From Hydrogenophaga flava NBRC 102514 (GTDB lineage Bacteria; Pseudomonadota; Gammaproteobacteria; Burkholderiales; Burkholderiaceae_C), in contig NZ_BCTF01000010.1 in the NCBI RefSeq assembly GCF_001571145.1, forward strand, positions 96,256-160,255: a stretch of DNA of 64,000 nt, in the 5' to 3' direction. The notes under the pieces are model-generated. The model saw only the letters and a list, made by a program, of their open reading frames with translations, had not been told where the DNA came from and ran no database searches. Position numbers and translations under genes: made by a program. Positions 16,432 to 25,358 of the stretch are shown here, in pieces. How positions within the stretch are numbered: position 1 is the stretch's first letter; each line of letters starts with the position of its first letter.

Positions 16432-18456
16432 TCACGCGGTGGCGACGGCCAGCTTCAGCAGTTCCGCGCCCTCGGCCACCTGGTCACCGGGTGCGAACAG
16501 CAGCTCGGCCACCGTGCCGTCGGCCGGCGCGGCGATGGTGTGCTCCATCTTCATGGCTTCCATCACCGCCAGGGGCTGGCCCTTGCGGACGGTGTCGCCG
16601 GCCTTGACGGCAAAGCTCACCACCTTGCCCGGCATGGGCGCGGTCAGGCGCCCGCCTTCGGCCGCGGTCTCGCCCGCGTGCGCCAGCGCGTCCAGCTCGG
16701 TGATCACGGTGGCGCCGCGGTCGCAGAACAGGTGCACGCTCTCGCCGAGCTGCCAGCACTGCACGGTCTGGCGCTGGCCGTTGTACTGCAGGTCCACCAC
16801 CGTGCCGCTGTCGGCCGGCTGGGCCTGGAAGCTCAGCACGGCGTCGGCATCGCCCACCGCCAGTTGCAACGCACCACCGTGCCCGTAGGTCAGCTGCGCG
16901 GTCAGCGCGTCGCCCTGGTATTCGAAGTCGAAGCGGCGCTGGGTCAGGCCGAACGGCCGCCAGCCGTCGGTGCGCGAGAACGGGTCGGCGCCCTCGCCGG
17001 CCTTCTCGTGCACCAGGGTCTGGGCCACCGCAGCGGCCACGGCCAGGGTGCGGCCCACCGGGTCCTGGTTGAACAGCACCTCGGCTTCGCGCGGGATCAG
17101 GGCCGTATCGAGCCTGGCGGACGAGAAGGCGCCACTGCGCACCACGTGGCGCAGGAACTGCACATTGGTCGCCAGGCCCACGATGCGCGTGGCCGCCAGC
17201 GCCGCGTCCAGCTTGGCCAGCGCCTCGGCGCGCGTGGCGCCGTGCACGATCAGCTTGGCGACCATGGAGTCGTAGAACGGACTGATCACATCGCCTTCGC
17301 GCACGCCGTCGTCGAAGCGCACCCCGCCGCGCTCGAAGGCTACGTGCGCGGGCTTGCGGTACACGGCCAGGCGCCCGGTCGCGGGCAGGAAGTTGTTGTC
17401 CGGGTTCTCGGCGCAGATGCGCGCCTCGATGGCGTGGCCTTGGATGCGCAGCTCGTGCTGCTGCAGCGGCAGCTTCTCTCCCGACGCGACGCGCAGCTGC
17501 CACTCGACCAGATCGAGCCCGGTGATGGCCTCGGTCACCGGGTGCTCCACCTGCAGGCGCGTGTTCATCTCCATGAAATAGAAGCGCATCTGCTCGGGAT
17601 GCTCGTAGCCGCCGGGCTGCTCGACGATGAACTCCACCGTGCCGGCGCCCACATAGTTCACCGCCTTGGCCGCGGCCACCGCCGCCTCGCCCATCTGCTG
17701 GCGCAGCGCGGGCGTCATGCCCGGCGCGGGCGCTTCTTCCAGCACCTTCTGGTGGCGCCGCTGCACCGAACAGTCGCGCTCGAACAGGTAGACGCAGTCA
17801 CCGTGGGTGTCGCCGAAGACCTGGATTTCAATGTGGCGCGGGCGCTGCACGTATTTCTCGATCAGCACCGCGTCGCTGCCGAAGCTGTTGATGGCCTCGC
17901 GCTTGCAGGACGCCAGCGCCGCGGCGAAGTCCTCGGCCTTGTCCACCGCGCGCATGCCCTTGCCGCCGCCGCCCGCGCTGGCCTTGATCAGCACCGGGTA
18001 GCCGATGCGGTCGGCCTCGCGCTGCAGCAGCGCCGGGTCCTGGTCTTCGCCGTGGTAACCGGGCACCAGCGGCACGCCGGCCTGCTCCATCAGGCGCTTG
18101 GATTCGGCCTTCAGACCCATGGCCTGGATCGCCGACGACGGCGGGCCGATGAAGACCAGACCGGCCTTGGCGCAGGCATCGGCGAAGGCCTCGTTCTCAC
18201 TCAGAAAGCCGTAGCCCGGGTGGATGGCCTGCGCGCCCGTGGCCTGCGCGGCGGCGATGATGCGTTCCCACTGCAGGTAGCTCTCTTTGGGCGCGCTGCC
18301 GCCGATGTGCACCGCCTCGTCGCAGGCCGCCACGTGCTTGGCGCTGGCGTCGGCGTCTGAGTACACGGCCACGGTGCGCACGCCCAGGCGGCGGGCGGTG
18401 GCAGCGACGCGGCAGGCGATTTCGCCGCGGTTGGCGATGAGGATCTTGGAGAACAT
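16432..18456 (-). CDS. liuD: Methylcrotonyl-CoA carboxylase biotin-containing alpha subunit
   Basis: Biotin carboxylase plus biotin carrier subunit of 3-methylcrotonyl-CoA carboxylase in leucine catabolism (also called mccA). 674 residues in order: biotin carboxylase (MFSKILIANRGEIACRV at the start, ATP-grasp loop KASAGGGGKGMR near 160-170, ERDCSVQRRHQKVLEEAP near 230), a linker domain, and a C-terminal biotinyl domain with the biotin-lysine motif AMKMEH. Pairing with liuB (20562-22184) and liuC in the same block, rather than with propionyl-CoA genes, supports the methylcrotonyl assignment. The order liuB-DinB-liuC-DUF4126-liuD is interrupted by unrelated genes. Confidence 0.93.
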   Translation of the reverse strand: MFSKILIANRGEIACRVAATARRLGVRTVAVYSDADASAKHVAACDEAVHIGGSAPKESYLQWERIIAAAQATGAQAIHPGYGFLSENEAFADACAKAGLVFIGPPSSAIQAMGLKAESKRLMEQAGVPLVPGYHGEDQDPALLQREADRIGYPVLIKASAGGGGKGMRAVDKAEDFAAALASCKREAINSFGSDAVLIEKYVQRPRHIEIQVFGDTHGDCVYLFERDCSVQRRHQKVLEEAPAPGMTPALRQQMGEAAVAAAKAVNYVGAGTVEFIVEQPGGYEHPEQMRFYFMEMNTRLQVEHPVTEAITGLDLVEWQLRVASGEKLPLQQHELRIQGHAIEARICAENPDNNFLPATGRLAVYRKPAHVAFERGGVRFDDGVREGDVISPFYDSMVAKLIVHGATRAEALAKLDAALAATRIVGLATNVQFLRHVVRSGAFSSARLDTALIPREAEVLFNQDPVGRTLAVAAAVAQTLVHEKAGEGADPFSRTDGWRPFGLTQRRFDFEYQGDALTAQLTYGHGGALQLAVGDADAVLSFQAQPADSGTVVDLQYNGQRQTVQCWQLGESVHLFCDRGATVITELDALAHAGETAAEGGRLTAPMPGKVVSFAVKAGDTVRKGQPLAVMEAMKMEHTIAAPADGTVAELLFAPGDQVAEGAELLKLAVATA

Positions 18457-18466
18457 GCGGCTTTTC

Positions 18467-18541
18467 CTAGGCAGGGGCAGAGTCGGGAGAAAACAGGTTG
18501 CGCAGACGGCGGAACGCCGCGCGCAGGAACTTGAACAGCAT
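18467..18541 (-). CDS. Possible 24-residue basic amphipathic peptide
   Basis: A short frame starting with ATG immediately after the TAG stop of the DUF4126 gene (TAG-ATG, no gap) and ending with TAG ten bases before the liuD start. Product: MLFKFLRAAFRRLRNLF then SPDSAPA. It has Arg/Lys alternating with Leu/Phe, so it could form a membrane-binding amphipathic helix. It fills most of the otherwise unused gap, and its start is placed for translational coupling. No family recognised. It may simply be chance. Confidence 0.35.
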   Translation of the reverse strand: MLFKFLRAAFRRLRNLFSPDSAPA

Positions 18542-19207
18542 CTAGGTGACGATCCACATCAGCACCAATGCGATCAGCAGCAGGATGCCGAAGACCACCG
18601 GGTGGTTGGTCGCGAGCCAGACGGCGCCGATCACTAGGCCGTCTTCGACCAGGCTCATGGCGATGTTGGAGAAGGGTTCGGGCGAGGTGTTGATGGCCGC
18701 TCGCGTGGTGGTCTTGGCCGCCTGGCTGCTGGCGGCCAGCGTGCCGCCCAGCAGCGCCGCGACCACGGCCATGGTGGCGTTGTCGGCGCCGAACACACCC
18801 GCGGCCAGCGCGGCGCCGGCCGGCACACGGACCACGCTGTTGACAATGTCCCAGAGCGAGTCCAGCCCCGGGATCTTGTCGGCGAAGAACTCGACGAACA
18901 GCAGCGCGCCGCTGGCGGCGAGCACCGCCGGGTGCTGCAGCACCTGCAGGCCATCGGGCAGCGGCAGCCAGCCCGCCAGCCCCATGGACCCGACGAGGAA
19001 GACCACCGCATACAGACGGAAACCGCTGGCCCAGCCGAGCGCGGCGGCGAGCGCGAGCAGGCTGGTCATGTCCAGCTGGCTGGCGGCCGCACCCACGCCC
19101 TCGGCGACCTGGCCGCCGAGCTGCACACCGGCCTCGGCCGCCTGCTGCCCGGCCTGGGCGCCAAAGCCCCTGAGCCATTCCACAAAGCTGTTCCAGATCG
19201 CGTCCAT
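18542..19207 (-). CDS. DUF4126 family membrane protein
   Basis: A 221-residue inner-membrane protein matching the DUF4126 family (unknown function). The first 45 residues are amphipathic with Ala/Gly/Gln repeats. Then come about five hydrophobic segments, with family-like ASGFRLYAVVFLVG, ADKIPGLDSLWD (conserved Asp/Lys pair) and NTSPEPFSN. The ATG has a strong AGGAGG upstream. It lies between liuC and liuD in the leucine block; the reason for this placement is unknown. A 24-residue frame follows its stop directly. Confidence 0.85.
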   Translation of the reverse strand: MDAIWNSFVEWLRGFGAQAGQQAAEAGVQLGGQVAEGVGAAASQLDMTSLLALAAALGWASGFRLYAVVFLVGSMGLAGWLPLPDGLQVLQHPAVLAASGALLFVEFFADKIPGLDSLWDIVNSVVRVPAGAALAAGVFGADNATMAVVAALLGGTLAASSQAAKTTTRAAINTSPEPFSNIAMSLVEDGLVIGAVWLATNHPVVFGILLLIALVLMWIVT

Positions 19208-19237
19208 GCCGTGTCCTCCTGAAGGGAAAGGACCAGA

Positions 19238-20035
19238 TTACCCCGCCAGCCAGGCAGGTTTGCGCTTCTGCAGAAAAGACGCCACGCCTTCGCGACCTTC
19301 GTCACTCGCGCGTATCTCGGCGATGCCTTCGACCGTTGCCGCCACCAGCGCAGCGTCGATTTCGCGCTCCGCCACGTCCTGCACCAGCCGCTTGCAGGCG
19401 CGCACAGCGGCCGGGCTGGCGCTCACCAGCGCCGCGCTCAGCTCGGCCACCTTGGCGGCGAGCGCATCGCCACCTTCGTCGGCATCTACCAGCTCGTGCA
19501 CAAAGCCGATGCGGTGCGCTTCCTCGGCGGAAAAACGCTCGGCGGTGAGGAAGTAGCGGTGCGCGGCGCGCGCCCCCATGGCGCGGATCACGTAGGGGCT
19601 GATGGTGGCGGGGATCAGGCCCAGCTTCACTTCTGAGAGGCAGTAGGTCGCGGTGCGCACGCTGACCGCCATGTCGCACGCGGCCACCAGGCCCATGCCA
19701 CCCGCGAACACATCGCCCTGCACCGCGGCGATGGTCGGCTTGGGGCATTCGTAGATGGCCTTGAGCATGGCGGCGAGCTGGCCGGCGTCGGCGATGTTCT
19801 CGTCGCGCGTGTAGTCGGCCATGCGGCGCATCCAGTTCAGGTCGGCGCCCGCGCAGAAGGCCGGGCCTTCGGCCGCCAGCACCACCGCGCGCACGTCGTC
19901 CCGCGCACCGACCGACTCGAACGCGGCTTTGAGTTCCTGGATCACGACGTCGTTGAAGGCGTTGCGCACCTCAGGGCGGGTGAGCGTGATGCGGGCGATG
20001 CGGTCTTGCACCGTGATGGTCAGGGCTGTGCTCAT
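19238..20035 (-). CDS. liuC: Methylglutaconyl-CoA hydratase-like enoyl-CoA hydratase
   Basis: A 265-residue crotonase-fold enzyme. In this context it should hydrate 3-methylglutaconyl-CoA to HMG-CoA in leucine degradation. Oxyanion-hole motifs are present: FCAGADLNWMRRM (near residues 60-72) and GDVFAGGMGLVAACD (near 105-120), with catalytic Glu candidates in the helix after them. The ATG overlaps the DinB gene stop as ATGA (20032-20035), so translation is coupled. A general enoyl-CoA hydratase is the alternative; the assignment rests on the neighbours liuB, liuD and mvaB. Confidence 0.88.
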   Translation of the reverse strand: MSTALTITVQDRIARITLTRPEVRNAFNDVVIQELKAAFESVGARDDVRAVVLAAEGPAFCAGADLNWMRRMADYTRDENIADAGQLAAMLKAIYECPKPTIAAVQGDVFAGGMGLVAACDMAVSVRTATYCLSEVKLGLIPATISPYVIRAMGARAAHRYFLTAERFSAEEAHRIGFVHELVDADEGGDALAAKVAELSAALVSASPAAVRACKRLVQDVAEREIDAALVAATVEGIAEIRASDEGREGVASFLQKRKPAWLAG

Positions 20036-20553
20036 GGTTTCTTGGCCTCGGCAGCTTCCAGTTGCAGGTGGTACACCCAGTCCAGCTCGGGCGCCGGCTG
20101 GCCCAGCGCGGTGAGGGCGGCGGTGATCTGTCCGCGGTGGTGGGTGGCGTGGTTGAACACGTGCGCCAGCGTGGCCGCGAACGGCAGCGACTGAGGCACG
20201 CCCTTCATGGTCTTGTAGTCCAGCACGCCGTCAAACCGCTCGGCCGGCCAGGTGGCGATCAGGTGTTCCCAGTTGGCCGCGCCACCCTTGAGCGCCTGGC
20301 CCAGGCGCTCGCGGTCGGGTTCGATTTCCGCATCCAGCGCCAGCAGCGGTGACGCGCCTTTGGAAAAGCGCGCGTACCAGAGCAGGTGCTCGCCCACCAG
20401 CAGGTGGTTGAGCGTGCCGTGGATGCTCTTGAAGAACAGGCCCACGTCCTTGCGGTAGTCGTCATCGGACACCCGCGAGACCGCGTCCAGCAGGCGGTGC
20501 GTGGCCCAGACGTGGTAGCGCGCCTGGCGGGTGAAGTGGACGATCGGGTCCAT
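20032..20553 (-). CDS. DinB family protein
   Basis: A 173-residue four-helix-bundle protein of the DinB/YfiT type (damage-inducible-like; often metal-binding, several members use small thiols). Metal ligand candidates are His in LNHLLVGEHLLW and the pair in FNHATHHRGQI, the classic DinB triad arrangement. The ATG at 20553 is preferred; a GTG at 20565 would overlap the liuB stop. The gene sits between liuB and liuC, overlapping liuC by four bases, so it is co-expressed with leucine catabolism, but a role there is not known. Confidence 0.85.
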   Translation of the reverse strand: MDPIVHFTRQARYHVWATHRLLDAVSRVSDDDYRKDVGLFFKSIHGTLNHLLVGEHLLWYARFSKGASPLLALDAEIEPDRERLGQALKGGAANWEHLIATWPAERFDGVLDYKTMKGVPQSLPFAATLAHVFNHATHHRGQITAALTALGQPAPELDWVYHLQLEAAEAKKP

Positions 20554-20561
20554 GCCGGTGC

Positions 20562-22184
20562 TCACATCCGGAACAGGCCGAACTTCGTATCCGGGATCGG
20601 GGCGTTCAGCGACGCGCTCAGGCCCAGCGCCAGCACGCGCCGCGTGTCGGCCGGGTCGATCACGCCGTCGTCCCACAGACGCGCGGTGGCGTAGTAGGGG
20701 TGGCCCTGCACCTCGTACTGCTCCTTGATCGGCGCCTTGAACGCGGCCTCTTCTTCCGCACTCCAGCTGCCGCCCTTGCCTTCGATGCCGTCGCGTTTGA
20801 CCGTGGCCAGGACGCTCGCGGCCTGTTCGCCGCCCATGACCGAGATGCGCGCGTTCGGCCACATCCACAGGAAGCGGGGCGAATAGGCGCGGCCGCACAT
20901 GCCGTAGTTGCCGGCGCCGAAGCTGCCGCCGATGATGATGGTGAACTTCGGGACGGCGGCGGTCGCCACGGCCGTCACCATCTTGGCGCCGTTGCGGGCG
21001 ATCCCTTCGTTCTCGTACTTGCGGCCGACCATGAAGCCGGTGATGTTCTGCAGGAAGACCAGCGGCGTTTTGCGCTGGCAGCACAGTTCGATGAAGTGCG
21101 CGCCCTTGAGCGCCGATTCGCTGAACAAAATGCCGTTGTTGGCGATGATGCCGACCGGCATGCCTTCAATGCGCGCGAAGCCGCAGACCAGGGTGGTGCC
21201 GAAGCGCGACTTGAACTCGTCGAACTCCGAGCCGTCGACGATGCGGGCGATGATCTCGCGCACGTCAAAGGGCTTGCGCGTGTCGGTCGGGATCACGCCG
21301 TACAGCTCCTCGGCCGGGTACAGCGGCGCCACCGGGTCGATGGTGGTGATGGGCGGGACCTTGCGCGCGTTGAGGTTCTTCACGGCCTGGCGCGCCAACG
21401 CGATGGCGTGCAGATCGTTCTGCGCCAGGTGGTCGGCCACGCCACTCAGGCGCGTGTGCACGTCGCCACCGCCCAGGTCTTCGGCGCTCACCACCTCGCC
21501 GGTGGCGGCCTTCACCAGCGGCGGGCCGCCCAGGAAGATGGTGCCCTGGTTCTTGACGATGATGGTCTCGTCGCTCATGGCCGGCACGTAGGCGCCGCCC
21601 GCCGTGCACGAGCCCATGACCACCGCGATCTGTGCGATGCCCTGCGCGCTCATGTTGGCCTGGTTGAAGAAGATGCGGCCAAAGTGATCGCGATCGGGAA
21701 ACACTTCGTCCTGGTTCGGCAGGTTGGCGCCGCCCGAGTCCACCAGGTAGATGCAGGGCAGGTGGTTCTGCTGCGCCACTTCCTGCGCGCGCAGGTGCTT
21801 CTTCACGGTCAGCGGGTAGTAGGTACCGCCCTTCACCGTCGCGTCGTTGCAGACGATCATGCAGTCCACACCGCTGACGCGGCCGATGCCGGCGATGACG
21901 CCGGCACATGGCGCACTGTCGCTGCCGTCGCGGTCCGGGTACATGCCCATCGCGGCCAGCGGGCTCAGCTCCAGGAACGGCGTCCCCGGGTCCAGCAGCA
22001 TCTGCACGCGGTCGCGCGGCAGCAGCTTGCCGCGCGCGGTGTGCTTGGCGCGGGCGGCCTCGCCACCGCCGAGCGTGGCCTTCTGGATCTGCGCCTTCAG
22101 GTCGTCGACCACGGCGCGCATGGCGGCGGCGTTGGCCTGGAAGTCGGCGGAGCGGGCGTTGAGTTTGGTGTCGAGGATCGTCAT
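20562..22184 (-). CDS. liuB: Methylcrotonyl-CoA carboxylase carboxyltransferase beta subunit
   Basis: Carboxyltransferase subunit (mccB role) that moves CO2 from carboxybiotin on LiuD to 3-methylcrotonyl-CoA. 540 residues with two crotonase-like carboxyltransferase domains. Family segments are [18 protein letters not shown], the acyl-CoA/oxyanion loop region in [37 protein letters not shown], and in the second domain [16 protein letters not shown] and [16 protein letters not shown]. The methylcrotonyl rather than propionyl type is supported by these segments and by the neighbouring liuC and mvaB. No strong ribosome binding site precedes the ATG. Confidence 0.94.
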   Translation of the reverse strand: MTILDTKLNARSADFQANAAAMRAVVDDLKAQIQKATLGGGEAARAKHTARGKLLPRDRVQMLLDPGTPFLELSPLAAMGMYPDRDGSDSAPCAGVIAGIGRVSGVDCMIVCNDATVKGGTYYPLTVKKHLRAQEVAQQNHLPCIYLVDSGGANLPNQDEVFPDRDHFGRIFFNQANMSAQGIAQIAVVMGSCTAGGAYVPAMSDETIIVKNQGTIFLGGPPLVKAATGEVVSAEDLGGGDVHTRLSGVADHLAQNDLHAIALARQAVKNLNARKVPPITTIDPVAPLYPAEELYGVIPTDTRKPFDVREIIARIVDGSEFDEFKSRFGTTLVCGFARIEGMPVGIIANNGILFSESALKGAHFIELCCQRKTPLVFLQNITGFMVGRKYENEGIARNGAKMVTAVATAAVPKFTIIIGGSFGAGNYGMCGRAYSPRFLWMWPNARISVMGGEQAASVLATVKRDGIEGKGGSWSAEEEAAFKAPIKEQYEVQGHPYYATARLWDDGVIDPADTRRVLALGLSASLNAPIPDTKFGLFRM

Positions 22185-22229
22185 ATCTGTTGCCCAACTG
22201 AGAGAGGGTTAGGAGCACCGTCCAGCGCA

Positions 22230-22303
22230 CGCCGTGGAACCGGCTTTGCCGGGCCACAGGCGTGGTCCCCCACCGGGGGAAGACGCGAAGCGGCGCAGGG
22301 GGG
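22230..22303. repeat. GC-rich intergenic repeat, truncated relative of the 16.3 kb element
   Basis: The spacer between the acyl-CoA synthetase stop and liuB contains CCCCCACCGGGGG and the 15-mer AGCGGCGCAGGGGGG (22289-22303). The same 15-mer occurs at 57021-57035, each just before the end of a leftward gene. It resembles the tail of the element at 16329-16416. Confidence 0.4.
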
Positions 22304-22316
22304 CTTTCATTTCATT

Positions 22317-24020
22317 TCAGGCGGTCTTGGCTTCGGCCAGCCCCAGCTGGTCCTTCATGGCGTCGCGGATCTTGAACTTCTGGATCTTGCCGGTCACCGT
22401 CATCGGGAAGGCGTCGACGAAGCGGATGTAGCGCGGCACCTTGTAGTGGGCGATCTGGCCCTTGCAGAAGGCGCGCACGGCGTCTTCATCCAGCGTCTGG
22501 CCGGGCTTGACGATGACCCAGGCGCACAGCTCCTCGCCGTACTTCAGGTCGGGCACGCCGACCACCTGCACGTCCTGCACCTGCGGCATGCGGTAGAGGA
22601 ATTCTTCGATCTCGCGCGGGTAGATGTTCTCGCCGCCGCGGATCACCATGTCCTTGATGCGGCCGACGATGTTGACGTAGCCCTCGTCGTCCATGGTCGC
22701 GAGGTCGCCGGTGTGCATCCAGCCGTCTTCATCGATGGCTTCGCGCGTCTTCGCCTCGTCGCCCCAGTAGCCGTGCATGACCGAGTAGCCCTTGGTGCAG
22801 AACTCGCCGCGCTCTCCGCGCGGCACGGTGGCGCCGGTCTCGGGGTTGACGATCTTGATTTGCAGGTGCGGCTGCACCAGACCCACGGTGGACACGCGCT
22901 TGTCCAGCGGCGTGTCGGTGCTGCTCTGGCAGCTCACCGGACTGGTCTCGGTCATGCCGTAGGCAATCGTCACCTCGCCCATGTGCATGTCGGCCTGCAC
23001 CCGCTTCATCACCTCCACCGGGCAGGGCGAGCCGGCCATGATGCCGGTGCGCAGGGTGTGCAGGTCGAACTCCTTGAAACGCGGGTGGTCCAGCTCGGCG
23101 ATGAACATGGTCGGCACGCCGTGCAGGCCGGTGCATTTTTCGGCCTGCACCGTCTGCAGCACGGCCAGCGGGTCGAAGGCGTCGCTGGGGTAGACGATGG
23201 TGCTGCCGTGCGTGAAGCAGGCCAGGTTGCCCAGCACCATGCCAAAGCAGTGGTACAGCGGCACAGGGATGCACAGGCGGTCGTCCGGCGTGAGCTTCAT
23301 GCACTCGCCGATGAAGAAGCCGTTGTTCAGGATGTTGCGGTGGGTCAGCGTCGCGCCCTTGGGGAAACCGGTGGTGCCGCTGGTGAACTGGATGTTGATC
23401 GGGTCGTTCGCCGTCAGCCCCGCCGCGGCCTGCGCCACGCGCGGGTCGCCCAGGGTGCCCGAGGCCAGCAGCGCGGAAAAGCGTTGCATCCCCGGCTGCT
23501 CGGCGCCCTCACCCGCCACGTCGATCCAGGCCACGGTGCACAGCTCGGGCAGGCGCGCGGACTGCAGCGCGCCGGGCGCGCAGGTGGCCAGCTCGGGCGC
23601 CAGCTCGCGCAGCATGCCCAGGTAGTCGCTGGTCTTGAAGGTCGCCATCGACACCAGCGCCTTGCAGCCCACCTTGTTGAGCGCGTATTCGAGCTCGGCC
23701 GTGCGGTAGGCGGGGTTGATGTTCACCAGCACCAGGCCGACCTTGGCGGTCGCCAGCTGCATCAGCACCCATTCCACGTTGTTGTGCGACCAGATGCCGA
23801 TGCGGTCCCCCGGCTGCAGGCCCAGGCCCAGCAGCGCACTGGCCAGCCGGTCGACTTCGGCCGCCAGCGCGGCGTAGGTGTAGCGACGGCCCTGGTGCAC
23901 GCTCACCAGCGCCTCGCGCTGCGGGTGGCGCGCGGCCATGGCGTCGAAGAAGGCGCCGATGGTCTGTTCGATCAGGGGCGCGTCGGTGCGGCCCGCGGCG
24001 TGGCTCAGCGTCAGGTCCAT
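22317..24020 (-). CDS. AMP-binding acyl-CoA synthetase
   Basis: A 567-residue member of the ANL adenylating superfamily that makes acyl-CoA from a carboxylic acid, ATP and CoA through an acyl-AMP. Motifs in order: P-loop [15 protein letters not shown] (A3), [10 protein letters not shown] (A5), the [15 protein letters not shown] aspartate (A7), [20 protein letters not shown] (A8) and the C-terminal catalytic lysine in [13 protein letters not shown]. As first gene of the leftward liu block it probably activates isovalerate or a related branched or medium-chain acid. The ATG has AGGAGA upstream. An AraC-type regulator diverges from it. The exact substrate cannot be read from the sequence. Confidence 0.88.
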   Translation of the reverse strand: MDLTLSHAAGRTDAPLIEQTIGAFFDAMAARHPQREALVSVHQGRRYTYAALAAEVDRLASALLGLGLQPGDRIGIWSHNNVEWVLMQLATAKVGLVLVNINPAYRTAELEYALNKVGCKALVSMATFKTSDYLGMLRELAPELATCAPGALQSARLPELCTVAWIDVAGEGAEQPGMQRFSALLASGTLGDPRVAQAAAGLTANDPINIQFTSGTTGFPKGATLTHRNILNNGFFIGECMKLTPDDRLCIPVPLYHCFGMVLGNLACFTHGSTIVYPSDAFDPLAVLQTVQAEKCTGLHGVPTMFIAELDHPRFKEFDLHTLRTGIMAGSPCPVEVMKRVQADMHMGEVTIAYGMTETSPVSCQSSTDTPLDKRVSTVGLVQPHLQIKIVNPETGATVPRGERGEFCTKGYSVMHGYWGDEAKTREAIDEDGWMHTGDLATMDDEGYVNIVGRIKDMVIRGGENIYPREIEEFLYRMPQVQDVQVVGVPDLKYGEELCAWVIVKPGQTLDEDAVRAFCKGQIAHYKVPRYIRFVDAFPMTVTGKIQKFKIRDAMKDQLGLAEAKTA

Positions 24021-24135
24021 GGGGTTTGTCTCCTCTGGCGTACGGGCGAAATCCGGTCCCCAGCATAGCGGCCTGCTCCGGTTTCGGGGCGGGCAAACAG
24101 GTCACAAATCGCGCCATCAATCGTGCCATTCATGG

Positions 24136-24141
24136 CAGACT
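24136..24141 (+). promoter_or_regulatory. -10-like hexamer CAGACT, 6 bases before the AraC-type start
   Basis: CAGACT-CCAGCC-ATG with no Shine-Dalgarno. It fits the leaderless pattern seen elsewhere in the window, though its first base departs from TANNNT. Confidence 0.3.
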
Positions 24142-24147
24142 CCAGCC

Positions 24148-25191
24148 ATGCCTGCCCCGCGCCCGAACGCCCCCGCCCGCAGCACTGTCGTCGCGGCCAC
24201 CCCCATGGCTTTTGTGCAGGCGATTGCGCACGCCTATGCGCTGCGGCAGATGGCGCCCGATGCCGCGCTCGCCGCCGCACAAATTGCGCCAGCCGATCTG
24301 GATCGGCCCGAGGCCCGCATCACCGCCCTGCAGATGGAGTGGCTGTCGGCCGCCGCCATGCAGGAACTCGACGACGAGGCCCTGGGCTGGTTCACCCGCC
24401 CCCTGCCCTGGGGCAGCTACGGCATGCTCGCCCGCGCCTCGCTATCCGCCCCCACCCTGGGCGTGGCGCTCAAGCGCTGGTGCCGCCACCACGGCCTGCT
24501 CACGCGCGACATCACGCTCACCGTCCAGGCCGAGGGCGACGAGGCCCGCATCGTGCTCGGCGAACACCGCCCGCCCGGCGGCGACGGTTCGCTGCGCGAG
24601 TTCTGCTTCGTCTCGGTGCTGCGCAACGTGCACGGCCTGGCCTGTTGGTTTGTGGACTCGCGCATCCCGCTGCTGGGCGCCAGCTTCCCCTTCGCCGCGC
24701 CGCCGCACGCCCAGGCCTACCGCGTGCTGTTCGACGGTCCGACGCGCTTTGACGCAGAAGACACCGCAATCCGCTTCGATGCCCGCTACCTGGCCCTGCC
24801 GATCAAGCGCGACGAGGCCGCGATGAACCAGATGCTTCAGCGCGCGCTGCCGATCCAGGTGCGCCCCTACCGGCGCGACCGCCTGCTGGTGCAGCGCGTG
24901 CGGCAGGTGCTGCTGAACCAGCCGCAGGACGCCCACAACGCCGACGACCTGGCCGCCCTGCTCCACACCTCGGCGCGCACCCTGCACCGGCAGCTCAAGG
25001 AAGAAGGCGCCACGCTGCAGGCGCTGAAAGACGAGGTGCGGCGCGAGCGCGCCATGGCGCTGCTGCAGCGCACGAACAAGCCGATCAAGCAAGTGGCCGC
25101 TGCGACCGGGTTCCAGAACGAGAAGAGCTTCATCCGCGCGTTCAAGGCCTGGACCGGGCTGGCACCGGGAGAGTGGCGCGATGCGCGTTGA
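24148..25191 (+). CDS. AraC family transcriptional regulator
   Basis: A 347-residue regulator. Residues ~20-210 form the Arabinose-binding-like N-terminal domain typical of OruR/ArgR-like AraC members. The C-terminal ~100 residues carry two helix-turn-helix motifs: NADDLAALLHTSARTLHRQL and PIKQVAAATGFQNEKSFIRAF, the AraC signature, followed by W-x-G-x-x-P-x-x-WR. It diverges from the acyl-CoA synthetase at the head of the liu block, with 127 bases between the starts, so that block is the obvious candidate target. The frame extends upstream, but no good start precedes the ATG at 24148. Confidence 0.9.
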   Translation: MPAPRPNAPARSTVVAATPMAFVQAIAHAYALRQMAPDAALAAAQIAPADLDRPEARITALQMEWLSAAAMQELDDEALGWFTRPLPWGSYGMLARASLSAPTLGVALKRWCRHHGLLTRDITLTVQAEGDEARIVLGEHRPPGGDGSLREFCFVSVLRNVHGLACWFVDSRIPLLGASFPFAAPPHAQAYRVLFDGPTRFDAEDTAIRFDARYLALPIKRDEAAMNQMLQRALPIQVRPYRRDRLLVQRVRQVLLNQPQDAHNADDLAALLHTSARTLHRQLKEEGATLQALKDEVRRERAMALLQRTNKPIKQVAAATGFQNEKSFIRAFKAWTGLAPGEWRDAR

Positions 25192-25346
25192 CCATGAGCG
25201 CAACAAACCCGAGTTGACCAGCCGGTGGCCCTCCGCTCCACCCCTTCACGGCCTCGCAAGCCCTTGATTCGCTGAGCATTTTTCTTCAGCCGCGGCATTC
25301 GATCCGCCAGGCGCCGATGCGAGTAGGCGGGCAGAAACCCGCTGCC

Positions 25347-25352
25347 GACAAT
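25347..25352 (+). promoter_or_regulatory. -10-like hexamer GACAAT, 6 bases before the serine hydrolase start
   Basis: GACAAT-CGTGCG-ATG. There is no ribosome binding site before the ATG at 25359, and the spacing suggests transcription starts at the A of the ATG. Confidence 0.35.
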
Positions 25353-25358
25353 CGTGCG

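Noticed and set aside
16420..18360. Plus-strand open frame of 646 codons opposite liuD
   Set aside because: Low-complexity Arg/Ala/His sequence mirroring the biotin carboxylase gene; no start signal.
20700..24068. Plus-strand open frame of 1122 codons opposite liuB and the acyl-CoA synthetase
   Set aside because: Same antisense shadow effect; it crosses two well-defined minus-strand genes and shows no recognisable domain.
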